From: Gemmataceae bacterium
Lineage (GTDB): Bacteria > Planctomycetota > Planctomycetia > Gemmatales > Gemmataceae
Assembly (NCBI GenBank): GCA_009691845.1
Contig: SIAJ01000043.1
Span: forward strand, 1 to 43,768
DNA length: 43,768 bases
Reading direction: 5' to 3'
Below are positions 7,683-16,001 of this stretch, piece by piece. Both the position numbers and the translations under genes were made by a program. The notes below the pieces were generated by a model. The model was not told where the DNA came from. It made no database searches and was given only the letters and a program-made list of their open reading frames with translations. How positions within the stretch are numbered: position 1 is the first letter of the stretch; each line of letters opens with the position of its first letter.

Positions 7683-8171
7683 ATGCCCTACCAACCTATC
7701 GTTGCCACGCTCGGATATGTCTTCAGCCCCGATGGCCGGCAGGTCTTGCTGATCCATCGCAACGCAAATCCGAACGATCAGCACCTGGGCAAGTACAACG
7801 GGCTAGGCGGAAAACTCGAGCCGCTGGAAGATGTCGTCGCGGGGATGAAGCGAGAGATCCGCGAGGAAGCGGGCATCGAGTGCAATCAGCTGGAACTGCG
7901 AGGCACCGTAAATTGGCCCGGCTTCGGGAAGAACGGCGAAGATTGGCTCGGCTTTATCTTTCGCATCACAGCTTATTCGGGTGCCGTACTCGAACGAAAT
8001 CCGGAAGGCACACTGAAATGGGTCGATGTCGAACGAGTGCAGGATTTGCCAATGTGGGAAGGTGACCGCTTCTTCCTGCCGCTGGTGTTCGATCCGAATG
8101 GCCGACCATTTCACGGCGTAATGCCATATCGCGATGGCAAGCCCGTGAGTTGGTCGTTCTCGCTCTTGTGA
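7683..8171 (+). CDS. Nudix hydrolase, MutT/8-oxo-dGTPase-like
   Basis: A 162-residue Nudix hydrolase. The full Nudix box is present with exact spacing: Gly43, Glu49, then REIREEAGI at 57-65, which binds divalent metal and hydrolyses nucleoside diphosphate-type substrates. The run HRNANPNDQHLGKYNGLGG before it resembles MutT/MTH1 enzymes that clear oxidised purine nucleotides. WVDVERVQDLPMWEGDRFF in the C-terminal part is also typical of that subgroup. The exact substrate is inferred. It starts 1 base after the upstream small gene. Its stop lies only 3 bases from the stop of the convergent minus-strand gene. Confidence 0.9.
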   Translation: MPYQPIVATLGYVFSPDGRQVLLIHRNANPNDQHLGKYNGLGGKLEPLEDVVAGMKREIREEAGIECNQLELRGTVNWPGFGKNGEDWLGFIFRITAYSGAVLERNPEGTLKWVDVERVQDLPMWEGDRFFLPLVFDPNGRPFHGVMPYRDGKPVSWSFSLL

Positions 8172-8174
8172 AAT

Positions 8175-8483
8175 TCAAATGAGCTGATAACACCCATGCT
8201 TTTCGGGATCGGTGAAGTCGAACTCAATGCCCCGAAGTTCAACCGCATCGAGGCGGCTGAAGACTACGCGAATTCCATTGACGCGGAACGCGCGATCGCG
8301 GTCCGGGTCGAAGTTGGTGTCGAAATCCAGGCGAATGGCCCGTTCCCTCCCGCCATCGCGGACTTCCACGTAAGCTCGAAGATACCACTCTCCTCGATAG
8401 CCTTGTTTGCGTGCCGACCGCTCCATTTCGTCGGCAAACCCATCGGTCATCGTGGCCCAAGCGGACTGGCCATGCGACCTCAT
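8175..8483 (-). CDS. HesB/IscA-like fold segment, possibly the 3' part of a split gene
   Basis: A 102-residue frame whose end is protein-like: GFADEMERSARKQGYRGEWY, AIRLDFDTNFDPDRD, then FRVNGIRVVFSRLDAVEL and IEFDFTDPEKHG. Its order and spacing resemble HesB/IscA-like domains (LDFDxxxxPxD, then xNGxxVxxDxxSxxxLxGxxIDF), but the cluster-binding cysteines are absent. It lies one frame away from the upstream gene. Either it is a separate overlapping gene starting at ATG 8483 (or 8450), or the end of the upstream protein displaced by a frameshift. In both cases this frame, not the upstream one, looks coding from about 8480 to 8175. Confidence 0.5.
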   Translation of the reverse strand: MRSHGQSAWATMTDGFADEMERSARKQGYRGEWYLRAYVEVRDGGRERAIRLDFDTNFDPDRDRAFRVNGIRVVFSRLDAVELRGIEFDFTDPEKHGCYQLI

Positions 8484-9066
8484 CGGCCCAGGACTCCCGG
8501 AATGATCGCGGCCAGAACCAGTGCGGCACGATGATCACCGCCACCGTATCTCGATGCCGGAGCATCGGCATGGAACGACCGACGAGCACGCCGCCGGGGA
8601 TATGTCGCCGGCAGACCATGGCCGAGGTGGAGTAAATCAGCAAGCCACCCGTTCGCGAATCTGGGATCCTCCAGCGCATGGCCCGTAGGCGCTCGTTCTG
8701 AAGCATGTCCCCATAGCGTTGCTCGTCGGGATCGCTCCACTCTTTCCCTTTGAGTTCGTAGAGTCGATGTGCGACTTCACGCAGGATACTTGGCTCGCGT
8801 TCGATTCCCTCGTGCCTCGAGTAGACGATGGTAGCGGGGCAATTGAATGGCGGGTGTCTGTACAGGAGGGCGTTGGCCTGCACGAACGTGCGCCAGACGA
8901 CCTCGCCTTCTTCGTAAAGAAACCGCTGATCCTTGAAGATGACCTCCATGTCGTCGCCTGGCATCCAGGCGGGCATCGAGATCAACAACTCCGGCCATTC
9001 GTCCAGGTGAAATCGCCGCGGGGATGGCCCAAGCTCGTCGTTCACGTGCCGCAAAACGTGGTGCAT
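8239..9066 (-). CDS. hypothetical protein, likely frameshifted near 8480-8500
   Basis: The first 195 residues (9066 to about 8484) look genuine: FHLDEWPELLISMPAWMPGD, EEGEVVWRTFVQANALLYRH, LREVAHRLYELKGKEWSD and VAVIIVPHWFWPRSF. The remaining 80 residues to the stop at 8239 are arginine- and serine-rich and look like an out-of-frame translation, while the neighbouring frame looks coding over the same bases. I do not recognise the family. It begins 13 bases after the truD stop, so it is probably the second gene of that operon. Possible explanations are a natural frameshift mutation, a sequencing error or a programmed shift. Confidence 0.5.
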   Translation of the reverse strand: MHHVLRHVNDELGPSPRRFHLDEWPELLISMPAWMPGDDMEVIFKDQRFLYEEGEVVWRTFVQANALLYRHPPFNCPATIVYSRHEGIEREPSILREVAHRLYELKGKEWSDPDEQRYGDMLQNERLRAMRWRIPDSRTGGLLIYSTSAMVCRRHIPGGVLVGRSMPMLRHRDTVAVIIVPHWFWPRSFRESWADEVAWPVRLGHDDRWVCRRNGAVGTQTRLSRRVVSSSLRGSPRWREGTGHSPGFRHQLRPGPRSRVPRQWNSRSLQPPRCG

Positions 9067-9079
9067 ATCGAAATTGTCG

Positions 9080-10252
9080 CTACGAGTTGGTTGCGGTCAA
9101 GCGTTTCACAATCATCGTGGCGTAACAACCGCGAGGCAGTTCGAACTTCAACTCGATTGCCTGCTGGCCGTGGTTCAGTTCGTCCCCGCGTGTGCTCCAG
9201 AATAAATTCGTCACCGGCACACGGGCAATTCGATCGCCCTTGGAGAAGAACGGCTGCCGCATTCCCTTGATCCGCATCTCGTGTAGCGGAATGCCCTCTT
9301 CGTCCATGACGGCCGACACAATAGCGGACCACGGTGCCTGCGGGTCGAACTTCAAGCGTGCGGAGGGAAGCGGGAGCGTGAGGTTCCTCCACTCTGCACG
9401 AACGTCGGTATCAAGTGATCGCGGTATCACCACGTCGCCCGTCTTCAACCGAATTGCGATTCGCCGATCAGGCGGCACGCGTTCGCCTAGCCAACGCGAG
9501 AGCATCCGGTTCCACAGGTGGCTTTGCCACGCGGCAAGGTACATCCCCTGGAGATCGGGTTGCAGGCGAGCGCAAGCGCCGCGAAAGTCATCAGGTCGAT
9601 GAAATAGAAACTCGACACAGTCTCGAGCGTGACCTGGCGGCAACTTCGCCCGACACGCCGACCAGTCTCGCCAGTGGGAATTCAGAATTGCCTTTTCGAG
9701 CTTGGCCTGTTCGCGATCGTGCTCATAGGGAGCAACCAGTGCGAGACGAAGTGCTTTTTCGAAGCGGCCGAGCACCATTTCTTTCGCAACGAATGAGCGA
9801 TCATCGTTCACGCTGCCAAATCGCTGATCGTCAAAATAGTTCGGCACTCCCAGTTCCGCGACTTCAGGCAACGCCTTCTCGATGCGAGTGAGAGCGAGGG
9901 CGGAAAGATTGCGAAGTGTCACGACAAAGACGTTGGCCCGAATTTGTTCGGACGTGTACTCGTTCGGCAACCGACCGACGTAAGCGAGCGTGAATGTGTC
10001 GTGTGCGAGATCGTGTTCGGGGCCGTCATAAATGGTCAAATACTGAATCGTGTGGGCATATCGGTCTTTCAAGCCGCCGAAAGAAATGCGTCGCGAATCG
10101 ATTTTCCAGCGGCGTCGAACGATGGCCAGCGCGTCCGGCGTCGTCCAGCCACGCTTTTCGAGGCGATAGAACGCGTAGTTCCCTGTAGTGGTCGGCGTCA
10201 CGGACGAAATCTCTTCCACGCGAAAATCGTCCGGCCGCTGCTTCAGCTTCAT
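9080..10252 (-). CDS. truD: tRNA pseudouridine synthase D
   Basis: A 390-residue TruD-family enzyme, which makes pseudouridine 13 in tRNA-Glu in E. coli. The catalytic segment FGGLKDRYAHTIQ holds Asp63. The family-specific GVPNYFDDQRFGS follows, and the N-terminus KQRPDDFRVEE matches the usual TruD opening (DFxVxE). AAWQSHLWNRMLSRWL corresponds to the conserved helix after the inserted domain. Length is normal and the start ATG is the first in frame. It heads a minus-strand cluster with the split gene that follows 13 bases on. The gap upstream (10253-10733) holds only a gene relic. Confidence 0.92.
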   Translation of the reverse strand: MKLKQRPDDFRVEEISSVTPTTTGNYAFYRLEKRGWTTPDALAIVRRRWKIDSRRISFGGLKDRYAHTIQYLTIYDGPEHDLAHDTFTLAYVGRLPNEYTSEQIRANVFVVTLRNLSALALTRIEKALPEVAELGVPNYFDDQRFGSVNDDRSFVAKEMVLGRFEKALRLALVAPYEHDREQAKLEKAILNSHWRDWSACRAKLPPGHARDCVEFLFHRPDDFRGACARLQPDLQGMYLAAWQSHLWNRMLSRWLGERVPPDRRIAIRLKTGDVVIPRSLDTDVRAEWRNLTLPLPSARLKFDPQAPWSAIVSAVMDEEGIPLHEMRIKGMRQPFFSKGDRIARVPVTNLFWSTRGDELNHGQQAIELKFELPRGCYATMIVKRLTATNS

Positions 10253-10256
10253 TGCG

Positions 10257-10643
10257 TTATCTTAAGATCGGCGCGGCCCATGTAGCACAGGTTTTTAACT
10301 TGAGCTTACCTGGCAGTGATTTCAGTACCTGCATCGATACGAAGGATTCGCGAACCAGGCGTGAGAGGCTCTCGAAGTAAAGTACCTGGAAGCGACCCTT
10401 TTCGGCGTCGGACCCCCAGCACTCGTTGTGATCGTTTGTCAGCTCAGAACTTCGGGAGGACGTTCGGGGTATACGGGACTGCGCCTCGTAGTTGTACTGG
10501 TAGAAGAAGGCCGACCGCCAGCCGGTCGCATTGCCGCCCACGAACGCCCGTCCCGATTGGGCCGCGACTTCGCCAAGGCCATCAAGTCGAAGCCGCACTA
10601 TGGCCTTTTCCTGGCCAGGCTGCTCGCACAGCGATTGGCGCAC
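10257..10643 (-). pseudogene. relic of a sulfatase-like C-terminal region
   Basis: The minus strand encodes SGRAFVGG, then WRSAFFYQYNYEAQ, which resembles the GRS...WRxxFFYEYNYE segment of bacterial sulfatases. Directly after it, a one-base change of frame gives PYTPNV, the next conserved sulfatase block, and then a stop. The rest of the stretch is open but degenerate. No catalytic Cys/Ser motif or N-terminal half remains. I infer an old truncated, frameshifted sulfatase. The plus-strand frames over the same bases look like shadows. Confidence 0.4.
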
Positions 10644-10733
10644 AGCAATCCCAAGTGAGCTGGCTTGTTCTTTGTCGCCGATCCGCCATCATGTTCCTTC
10701 GTGAGATACACGCAACACACCTGGAGTCGTTTC

Positions 10734-12221
10734 ATGAGAATGTGCATCGCAGTCCTAATTTTCGGGCTCGGCAGCTTGCCGCTGGCAGCGCGTGCCGACG
10801 TCAAGCCGAGCGCAATTTGCTCGGAAGGCATGGTCCTTCAGCAGAAATCGAAGGCAAATATCTGGGGCACCGCCTCGAAAGGCGAAGGCGTCAGCGTCAC
10901 TTTCCGCGATAAGACCGTGGAAACCAAGGCCGACGAGGCCGGCAACTGGGTAGTGGCCGTTGATTCCGGTACCGCGGGTGGCCCTTTCCCACTGACCATC
11001 AAAGGCAACAACACCATCGCTTACAAAGGCGTTCTGGTCGGCGAAGTCTGGATTTGCTCCGGGCAATCGAACATGGAAGCGAACGTTGGCAGCTACATCA
11101 AATGCGATGACATGCCGTACGCTTCTTCAGCACCGCACAATTCGATGTTGCGCACGTTTAACGTGAAGAAGAATCCGCAGACGACCCCGCAATCCGAAAC
11201 CAGTGGGAATTGGATCGAGGCCGATCCGAAGACAGTCAGCAATTTCACAGCGGTTGGCTATTTCTTCGGACGAAACCTTCAAGAAAATCTCAAGGTTCCG
11301 GTCGGCCTGATCCACACGAGTTGGGGCGGCACACGAATCGAAACCTGGATGAGTGAATCCGCTCTCGCTCCGTACGAGAAAGCCGACCCCAAAGCGAAGG
11401 CAGGCAATCCGAACGGTGCCTCGCAGCTTTACAACGGCATGATTGCACCGATCTTGAATTACCAAGTCAAGGGAGCCATCTGGTATCAAGGCGAAAGCAA
11501 CGCCGGAAACGCTTACAAATACCGCTCGATGCACCCAGGCATGGTCGAGAACTGGCGTGCCGACTTCAAAAACCCTGACCTCGCTTTCTACTTCGTTCAG
11601 CTTGCTCCCTTTGGGAACACGCCGAAAGCTCCCGGCGCAAGCAACTGGGCCGAACTCCGCGAAGCCCAAACGATGACGCTCAAGCTCAAGGGAACGGGCA
11701 TGGCCGTCATCACCGACTTCGGCAGTGAATATGACATCCACCCGACACCCAAACGCCCGGTTGGCGAACGCCTGGCTTTGGCGGCAAGAGCCCAGACATA
11801 CGGCGAAAAGATCGTCTACTCCGGGCCGATGTACAAGTCGTTCAAGGTGGCTGGCAACACGGCCATCATCAGTTTCGACCACGTGGATGGCGGAATTCTC
11901 GGCAAGGAGATGGTGCCGACCATCGAGCGTAAGAACAAGGACGGCATGGTCGTAGCCGCCGCATATCGAGTCAAGGAAGGCTCGAGCAACGCCCCGCTTC
12001 TCGGCTTCACCGTTTGCGGCAAGGACAAGGTCTTCCACAATGCAAAGGCAGAGATTGTCGGCAGCACCGTTGTTGTGTCCTGTGAAGCCGTCGCCGAGCC
12101 GATTGCGGTCCGCTATGGCTGGGCAAACCATCCGATCTGCAATTTGTTCAATCGCGAAGGATTGCCGGCCTCACCGTTCCGCACCGACGAATTCCCCGTC
12201 ACCACACAGCCGAAGAAGTAA
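10734..12221 (+). CDS. secreted sialate O-acetylesterase-like esterase
   Basis: A 495-residue SGNH-type esterase of the sialate O-acetylesterase family, which removes acetyl groups from sialic acids or plant polysaccharides. A signal peptide is visible (MRMCIAVLIFGLGSLPLAARA). The nucleophile is Ser112 in CSGQSNME. Family blocks GGTRIETWMS and WYQGESNA follow, and the catalytic His sits in SEYDIHP. The ATG at 10734 was chosen for the signal peptide and the GGAG at 10722; the frame continues upstream without protein character. Export suggests use of external glycans, which fits the planctomycete lifestyle. Sialic acid itself is not proven as substrate. A hairpin follows 20 bases after the stop. 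Confidence 0.88.
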   Translation: MRMCIAVLIFGLGSLPLAARADVKPSAICSEGMVLQQKSKANIWGTASKGEGVSVTFRDKTVETKADEAGNWVVAVDSGTAGGPFPLTIKGNNTIAYKGVLVGEVWICSGQSNMEANVGSYIKCDDMPYASSAPHNSMLRTFNVKKNPQTTPQSETSGNWIEADPKTVSNFTAVGYFFGRNLQENLKVPVGLIHTSWGGTRIETWMSESALAPYEKADPKAKAGNPNGASQLYNGMIAPILNYQVKGAIWYQGESNAGNAYKYRSMHPGMVENWRADFKNPDLAFYFVQLAPFGNTPKAPGASNWAELREAQTMTLKLKGTGMAVITDFGSEYDIHPTPKRPVGERLALAARAQTYGEKIVYSGPMYKSFKVAGNTAIISFDHVDGGILGKEMVPTIERKNKDGMVVAAAYRVKEGSSNAPLLGFTVCGKDKVFHNAKAEIVGSTVVVSCEAVAEPIAVRYGWANHPICNLFNREGLPASPFRTDEFPVTTQPKK

Positions 12222-12235
12222 ACGCTAGATGACCG

Positions 12236-12278
12236 TAGCGAGAGCGATGGGGCTTCATCCGCCCCATCGCTTGCTCTC
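12236..12278 (+). terminator. GC-rich hairpin after the esterase gene
   Basis: GCGATGGGGC at 12244-12253 pairs with GCCCCATCGC at 12261-12270 over a 7-base loop, and outer bases (GAGA/TCTC) extend it with a bulge. It lies about 20 bases after the esterase stop. There is no strong T-tract. Confidence 0.5.
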
Positions 12279-12828
12279 AAGTCGCCTGGCAACAGCGTGA
12301 GTCGGCATCGGCTTCTGGCGGGATCACCCAATACTCGATCTTTTTTTTCGTCATCTGTTTTATTGCGTCCGACGCAGGGTCTCGTGGCTGACCGATTCCG
12401 TGATTTTCAGTACCACGGCTTGTTCGGCCAAGAGCCAGGATCCAGTTGGCGAATTTTTTCGGCGGCTGGCCCGGCAGTAACGCGATGATCTTGGCCTCCT
12501 GCACTCCATCAATCACCTTCCCACGAGCCCGACTTTTGGGTTTGTCGTTGAGCGCGATCTCGAACCCATCGATCACGAGGTGCTCGAGAATAGATTTGAG
12601 GGTCCAGGTACGACAGTCGAAGGCCTCGGCGATTTCGACATCAGTCCAACTCGGACCATTGGCGTCCGCCTTCAAAAGGACTTGAGCCCGTCGCACCTTC
12701 TGCGAAGCGACGTGCCGCTTCTGGATCAACCGTTTCAACGTCTCCCGCTCCGTATCCGTCAGCCGAACGATATAGTTTTTCTGCGTGGCCCAACCCTCCT
12801 TGGTTGGGGCAAAAATGACCAGGATCAC
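12277..12828 (-). pseudogene. IS630-type transposase relic (N-terminal part)
   Basis: The minus strand encodes KNYIVRLTDTERETLKRLI, VRRAQVLLKADANG, WTDVEIAEAFDCRTWTL and KPKSRARGKVIDGVQEAKII, the helix-turn-helix region of planctomycete IS630-type transposases. After residue 130 the frame loses similarity, but further on YWVIPPEADAD matches the usual QWVIPPEANA junction, so there is internal decay or frameshift. The whole DDE catalytic domain is missing. No start codon precedes the usual first residues in a normal context and no terminal repeats were found. The element cannot move by itself. Confidence 0.75.
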
Positions 12829-12866
12829 CCAAGCACGCTACCCGAAAATTAAGCTGTGACAAAGCA

Positions 12867-12900
12867 CTAGCCTCCCTCGCTGCGGAGCGAGAGGGCTACG
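12867..12900. repeat. imperfect palindrome next to the membrane-protein stop
   Basis: CTAGCCTCCCTCGCT, then GCGG, then AGCGAGAGGGCTACG form a hairpin with one indel. It lies 20 bases beyond the stop of the minus-strand membrane-protein gene, between that gene and the IS630 relic. Confidence 0.55.
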
Positions 12901-12920
12901 TGAGACACTGCGAATAACGC

Positions 12921-13484
12921 TCACTTCGCCGGCCACATGGCCGCAAAAATGCCTGCCACAATTCCCGCATAGGCCAACGACTCGATCACATGCCCAACGA
13001 TTCGGGGACGGAACCAAATGGCATGCTGAACGATGGCTGAGAGAAAGGCCAGGAACGCGGCCGCATAAACGAATCGGAATATTTCCAGGAATTCCGCCCC
13101 GGGCTTGAACGCGATCGTTGAGAGATACGCAAGCACAAATGACACGGCCAGTAAGTACAGAAACGTGAGCCCGAGATTCGCCCCCATGTTCGCCTTGGGC
13201 AGTATCGTCATCACGCCCCGTGGGCCGGCCGCATACTTCTTTTGAAACTCCTCGGACTGCATCTCCTTCGGCGAGCAAGTGCCCGGGAACATGTAGCTTC
13301 CCGGCGGGATGTCGCACTTCGCGGCAGCGGCGAGAAACTCGTCTTCCTTCGCCAGTTTGGCCCAATCCTTCTTGTGAAGCTGGAGAATCATCCAGGAAAG
13401 GAAGCTGGCGAAAAACAGGGCGATGGCCGAGAGAAGGATCGGCAGGGCAAGAGAAACAAGCACGATATGTTCTCCGATTCGCAA
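12921..13484 (-). CDS. hypothetical membrane protein, about four TM segments
   Basis: A 187-residue protein with hydrophobic segments at about 7-34 (IVLVSLALPILLSAIALFFA), 102-124, 137-157 and 165-184. Between the first two lies a soluble loop of about 65 residues with FPGTCSPKEMQ. I do not recognise the family. Both codon usage and the regular membrane pattern support a real gene. It stands alone, with the IS630 relic downstream and the methyltransferase gene divergent upstream. The gap 13485-13693 shows no gene. Confidence 0.65.
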   Translation of the reverse strand: MRIGEHIVLVSLALPILLSAIALFFASFLSWMILQLHKKDWAKLAKEDEFLAAAAKCDIPPGSYMFPGTCSPKEMQSEEFQKKYAAGPRGVMTILPKANMGANLGLTFLYLLAVSFVLAYLSTIAFKPGAEFLEIFRFVYAAAFLAFLSAIVQHAIWFRPRIVGHVIESLAYAGIVAGIFAAMWPAK

Positions 13485-13693
13485 ACCGTTTTTGAGATCG
13501 ACGTTCTATCAAATCTCGGGCTCTCAGGGTGCGTTTTGGTGCGACGGATGCAGGAATTGGCACTCGGAGCGTGCAACTATAGCGGTCTCGGAACCAATCT
13601 GTGCCACCCGCCTTATTTGGCCGATTCATCTTGACCTGCCTGGCCCCTAAGGGGTATGAGGAATGGCTGAATTTTGGCCAGGGGCCCAATTCG

Positions 13694-14557
13694 ATGGCCG
13701 TGTCAACGACCCACCCGGTGTACGCGTGGGAAGTACCGCCGACTCCCCGTTCCGCTCCGGTGATCGACCTCGATCCAGATCCGAGCGAGGCCGAGCGGTT
13801 GGCTGCGCGCGATGCCTGGCGCGTTCTGCCGTCCTCCAAGCCGGTCGGTGGGGCGATGGAACCTCTCTCTGCGAAATGGTTCGAGTACCTCGAAAGCAAG
13901 CGTTATCGCCGGCATGGTCGGTGGGCCCCGGCATTGTTGGAATTCAATCGCCATGCTCGAGAAAGCCTTCTGGCCGTGGGCGATGGACTGGGAATCGATT
14001 GGGTGAAGTACGCCGAGGGCGGAGCAGACGTGTCGATCGTCGATCCGTCCGCGGAACGCCTGCGACTGTACAAAACGCACTTCGCGGCCCGCAACGTCAA
14101 CGGCCAGTTTCTACAAGCCCCGTTCGATCACTTGCCCTCGGCCGATGCGCGCGTGGACGTGGTCTGTGCCGTATTCAACGAACCGCCAGCCGTGCCGTGG
14201 AAGACCGCACTGGAAGAGGCGTTCCGCGTGTTACGCCCAGGCGGGAAAGCGATCATCGCACTTCCATCTCAGTACAACGCGGCCCAATGGCAGAAGCTGC
14301 TCATGCCCTGGCGGAACTGGCTCTTCACCGTGGAACGACCGGTGCCGGGGAGGTTCACGGCCTGCGAATTGCGGGAAGCGTTTGCGGCCTTCACGGATGT
14401 GCGTGTATTCAAGCGCCACCTGCGGCGAGGTGAGTTGCCATACACCTGGCGCTGGATCTTCTTGCCGTTGGCGGAGAAACTCATTGGGCGATTCTTGATC
14501 GTGAAGGCCTTTAAGCCTTTGAAATCGCCCGGAACGAACTTGCGAGTTGCTGCATAG
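13694..14557 (+). CDS. SAM-dependent methyltransferase
   Basis: A 287-residue class I methyltransferase. Motif I is LLAVGDGLGIDWVKYAEGGA, followed by VSIVDPS (the acidic residue binding the SAM ribose), FLQAPFDHLP, and the common FRVLRPGGKAIIALP strand and turn. The C-terminal part (ELPYTWRWIFLPLAEKLIGR) is amphipathic and may touch membranes. The substrate is not predictable. The ATG at 13694 follows AGGGG and starts a reasonable N-terminus; the open frame upstream to 13601 is not protein-like. The stop codon TAG is part of the CATAGTAG repeat that follows. Confidence 0.8.
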   Translation: MAVSTTHPVYAWEVPPTPRSAPVIDLDPDPSEAERLAARDAWRVLPSSKPVGGAMEPLSAKWFEYLESKRYRRHGRWAPALLEFNRHARESLLAVGDGLGIDWVKYAEGGADVSIVDPSAERLRLYKTHFAARNVNGQFLQAPFDHLPSADARVDVVCAVFNEPPAVPWKTALEEAFRVLRPGGKAIIALPSQYNAAQWQKLLMPWRNWLFTVERPVPGRFTACELREAFAAFTDVRVFKRHLRRGELPYTWRWIFLPLAEKLIGRFLIVKAFKPLKSPGTNLRVAA

Positions 14558-14610
14558 TAGCCCGCATATCCTGTGTGCGGGAGGTCGGCACACGGAGTGT
14601 GCCGACTACT
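14553..14610. repeat. CATAGTAG-type palindromic repeat, copy 1
   Basis: Starts CATAGTAG and ends CCGACTACT. It contains a perfect 10-bp hairpin (14584-14606, GTCGGCACAC, GGA, GTGTGCCGAC) and a weaker left hairpin around CCCGCA/TGTGCGGG. The methyltransferase stop codon is the TAG at 14555. The amidase gene ends 4 bases after the element on the other strand. Confidence 0.8.
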
Positions 14611-14613
14611 TTC

Positions 14614-15936
14614 TCAAGCCAGCACTTCTCGTCTCTCAAACGCAATCGCCGCTTCCAACTCTGCCGCAACCGCGATCAATTCCGCCTCGCACCAGTGTCC
14701 GCCGACCACCTGCACGCACATGGGCAAACCATCCTCCGTCCAAGCGTATGGCAGCGACACGGTCGGCACGCCAAGATAGCTCCATGGCCCCTGGAAAGAA
14801 GGCTCACCGATAGTCGTTGGATCGGGCGCAGGCCCGGTCGTCGCGGGAACAATAATCGGGCCATTTACACCCACCCAGTTGGTCGTCTCGATCTTTGCAA
14901 GGTGCTGATGTTCTCGGCACCGCGAATAATCCGGCGCTGATGTTGCCAAGCCTTGCTCGACCAACCCCGTGAACTTGGGCGGATAATCTTCCGGATGTCG
15001 ACGCCAACGCTCGCCGTGGAATGTCGCAGCATCGACGGCCATGATGGTACGATGATTTCCCGGCACATCCGCGAACGAGGTCGGCAACGGCCGTGATTCG
15101 ATCGTCCAACCGAGCGTCTGCAAACGTTTCAGCAACCTTTCGAACCCTGCCCGCATGACCGGTTCGGCGCGATCGAAAAAATAGCCGGAAGGCGCAACCA
15201 GCCTTCGAGAAGAAACGGAGCCGATACCTGCGACAAAGTCGTCCACGGGCTCCGCCAGATTTTGGCGAGCTATCGCCTGAAGCACGAGGGCACAATCGCG
15301 AACGTTCCCGGCGATCGGTCCGGCATGGTCGAGAGAAGTCGAAAGGGGCACGACTCCTTCCAAGCTCACCCGGCCGAAGGTTGGCTTCAAACCGTAGACG
15401 CCGCAATACGAAGCGGGCCGCGTGATGGACCCCCCCGTCTGCGATCCGATTGCGGCCGGTATCATGCCGCAAGCAACGGCGGCTGCCGAGCCGCTGCTCG
15501 ACCCGCCGGGCGTGCGGTCGGCCCGCCAGGGATTCTGCGTCACCGGTGGATCGAACGAGGCATAGGCTGTGGTCACGGTCTTGCCAACGAGTACGGCCCC
15601 GGCCTGACGGAGTTGCGTGACGGCTTGGCAGTCTTGCCGGGCGTAACTGTTCGCCCAGAGTTTGGAGCCTGCGGCCGTGGGCCAATCGAATACGTCGAAC
15701 AAATCCTTGATGCCGAGCGGGATGCCGTGCAATGGCCCCCGATCGAGTCCGCGTTTCAATTCGCCCGTCAGGCGAACCGCATCGGCCCGGGATCGCTCCT
15801 TGTCCACAAACACCCAGGCACGGATGCGTTCTTCGAGGGCATCAATGCGGGCAAGGCATTGCTCGAGGAAATCGACTGGAGTGAATTCGCCGCGACGAAA
15901 CGCGGCAGCGGCGGAAGTGATTGTGTGCATCTGCAT
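14614..15936 (-). CDS. amidase-signature enzyme
   Basis: A 440-residue amidase-signature hydrolase. The Ser-cisSer-Lys triad is visible: Lys77 in GIPLGIKDLFD, Ser146 in TPGGSSSGS, and Ser170 in GSQTGGSITRPAS. Enzymes of this family hydrolyse amide bonds of small molecules, and one branch is GatA. It is shorter and more divergent than the true GatA in this window and lacks gatC nearby, so a catabolic amidase is more likely than the transamidosome. Substrate unknown. It could start at the first or second Met, two codons apart. It ends just beside the CATAGTAG repeat and faces the methyltransferase gene. Confidence 0.87.
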   Translation of the reverse strand: MQMHTITSAAAAFRRGEFTPVDFLEQCLARIDALEERIRAWVFVDKERSRADAVRLTGELKRGLDRGPLHGIPLGIKDLFDVFDWPTAAGSKLWANSYARQDCQAVTQLRQAGAVLVGKTVTTAYASFDPPVTQNPWRADRTPGGSSSGSAAAVACGMIPAAIGSQTGGSITRPASYCGVYGLKPTFGRVSLEGVVPLSTSLDHAGPIAGNVRDCALVLQAIARQNLAEPVDDFVAGIGSVSSRRLVAPSGYFFDRAEPVMRAGFERLLKRLQTLGWTIESRPLPTSFADVPGNHRTIMAVDAATFHGERWRRHPEDYPPKFTGLVEQGLATSAPDYSRCREHQHLAKIETTNWVGVNGPIIVPATTGPAPDPTTIGEPSFQGPWSYLGVPTVSLPYAWTEDGLPMCVQVVGGHWCEAELIAVAAELEAAIAFERREVLA

Positions 15937-16001
15937 AGTTTAGCGGTCGTCCCACCGGGATGAGCCGTAAACTGTGAAGAACCTGAACCCAAGACAAACC
16001 C

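Noticed and set aside
11127..12131. 334-codon minus-strand frame
   Set aside because: It is antisense to the esterase gene and has no recognisable motifs.
12838..13899. 353-codon minus-strand frame
   Set aside because: It crosses the membrane-protein and methyltransferase genes out of frame and is rich in Arg/Ser, as expected from a GC-rich shadow.
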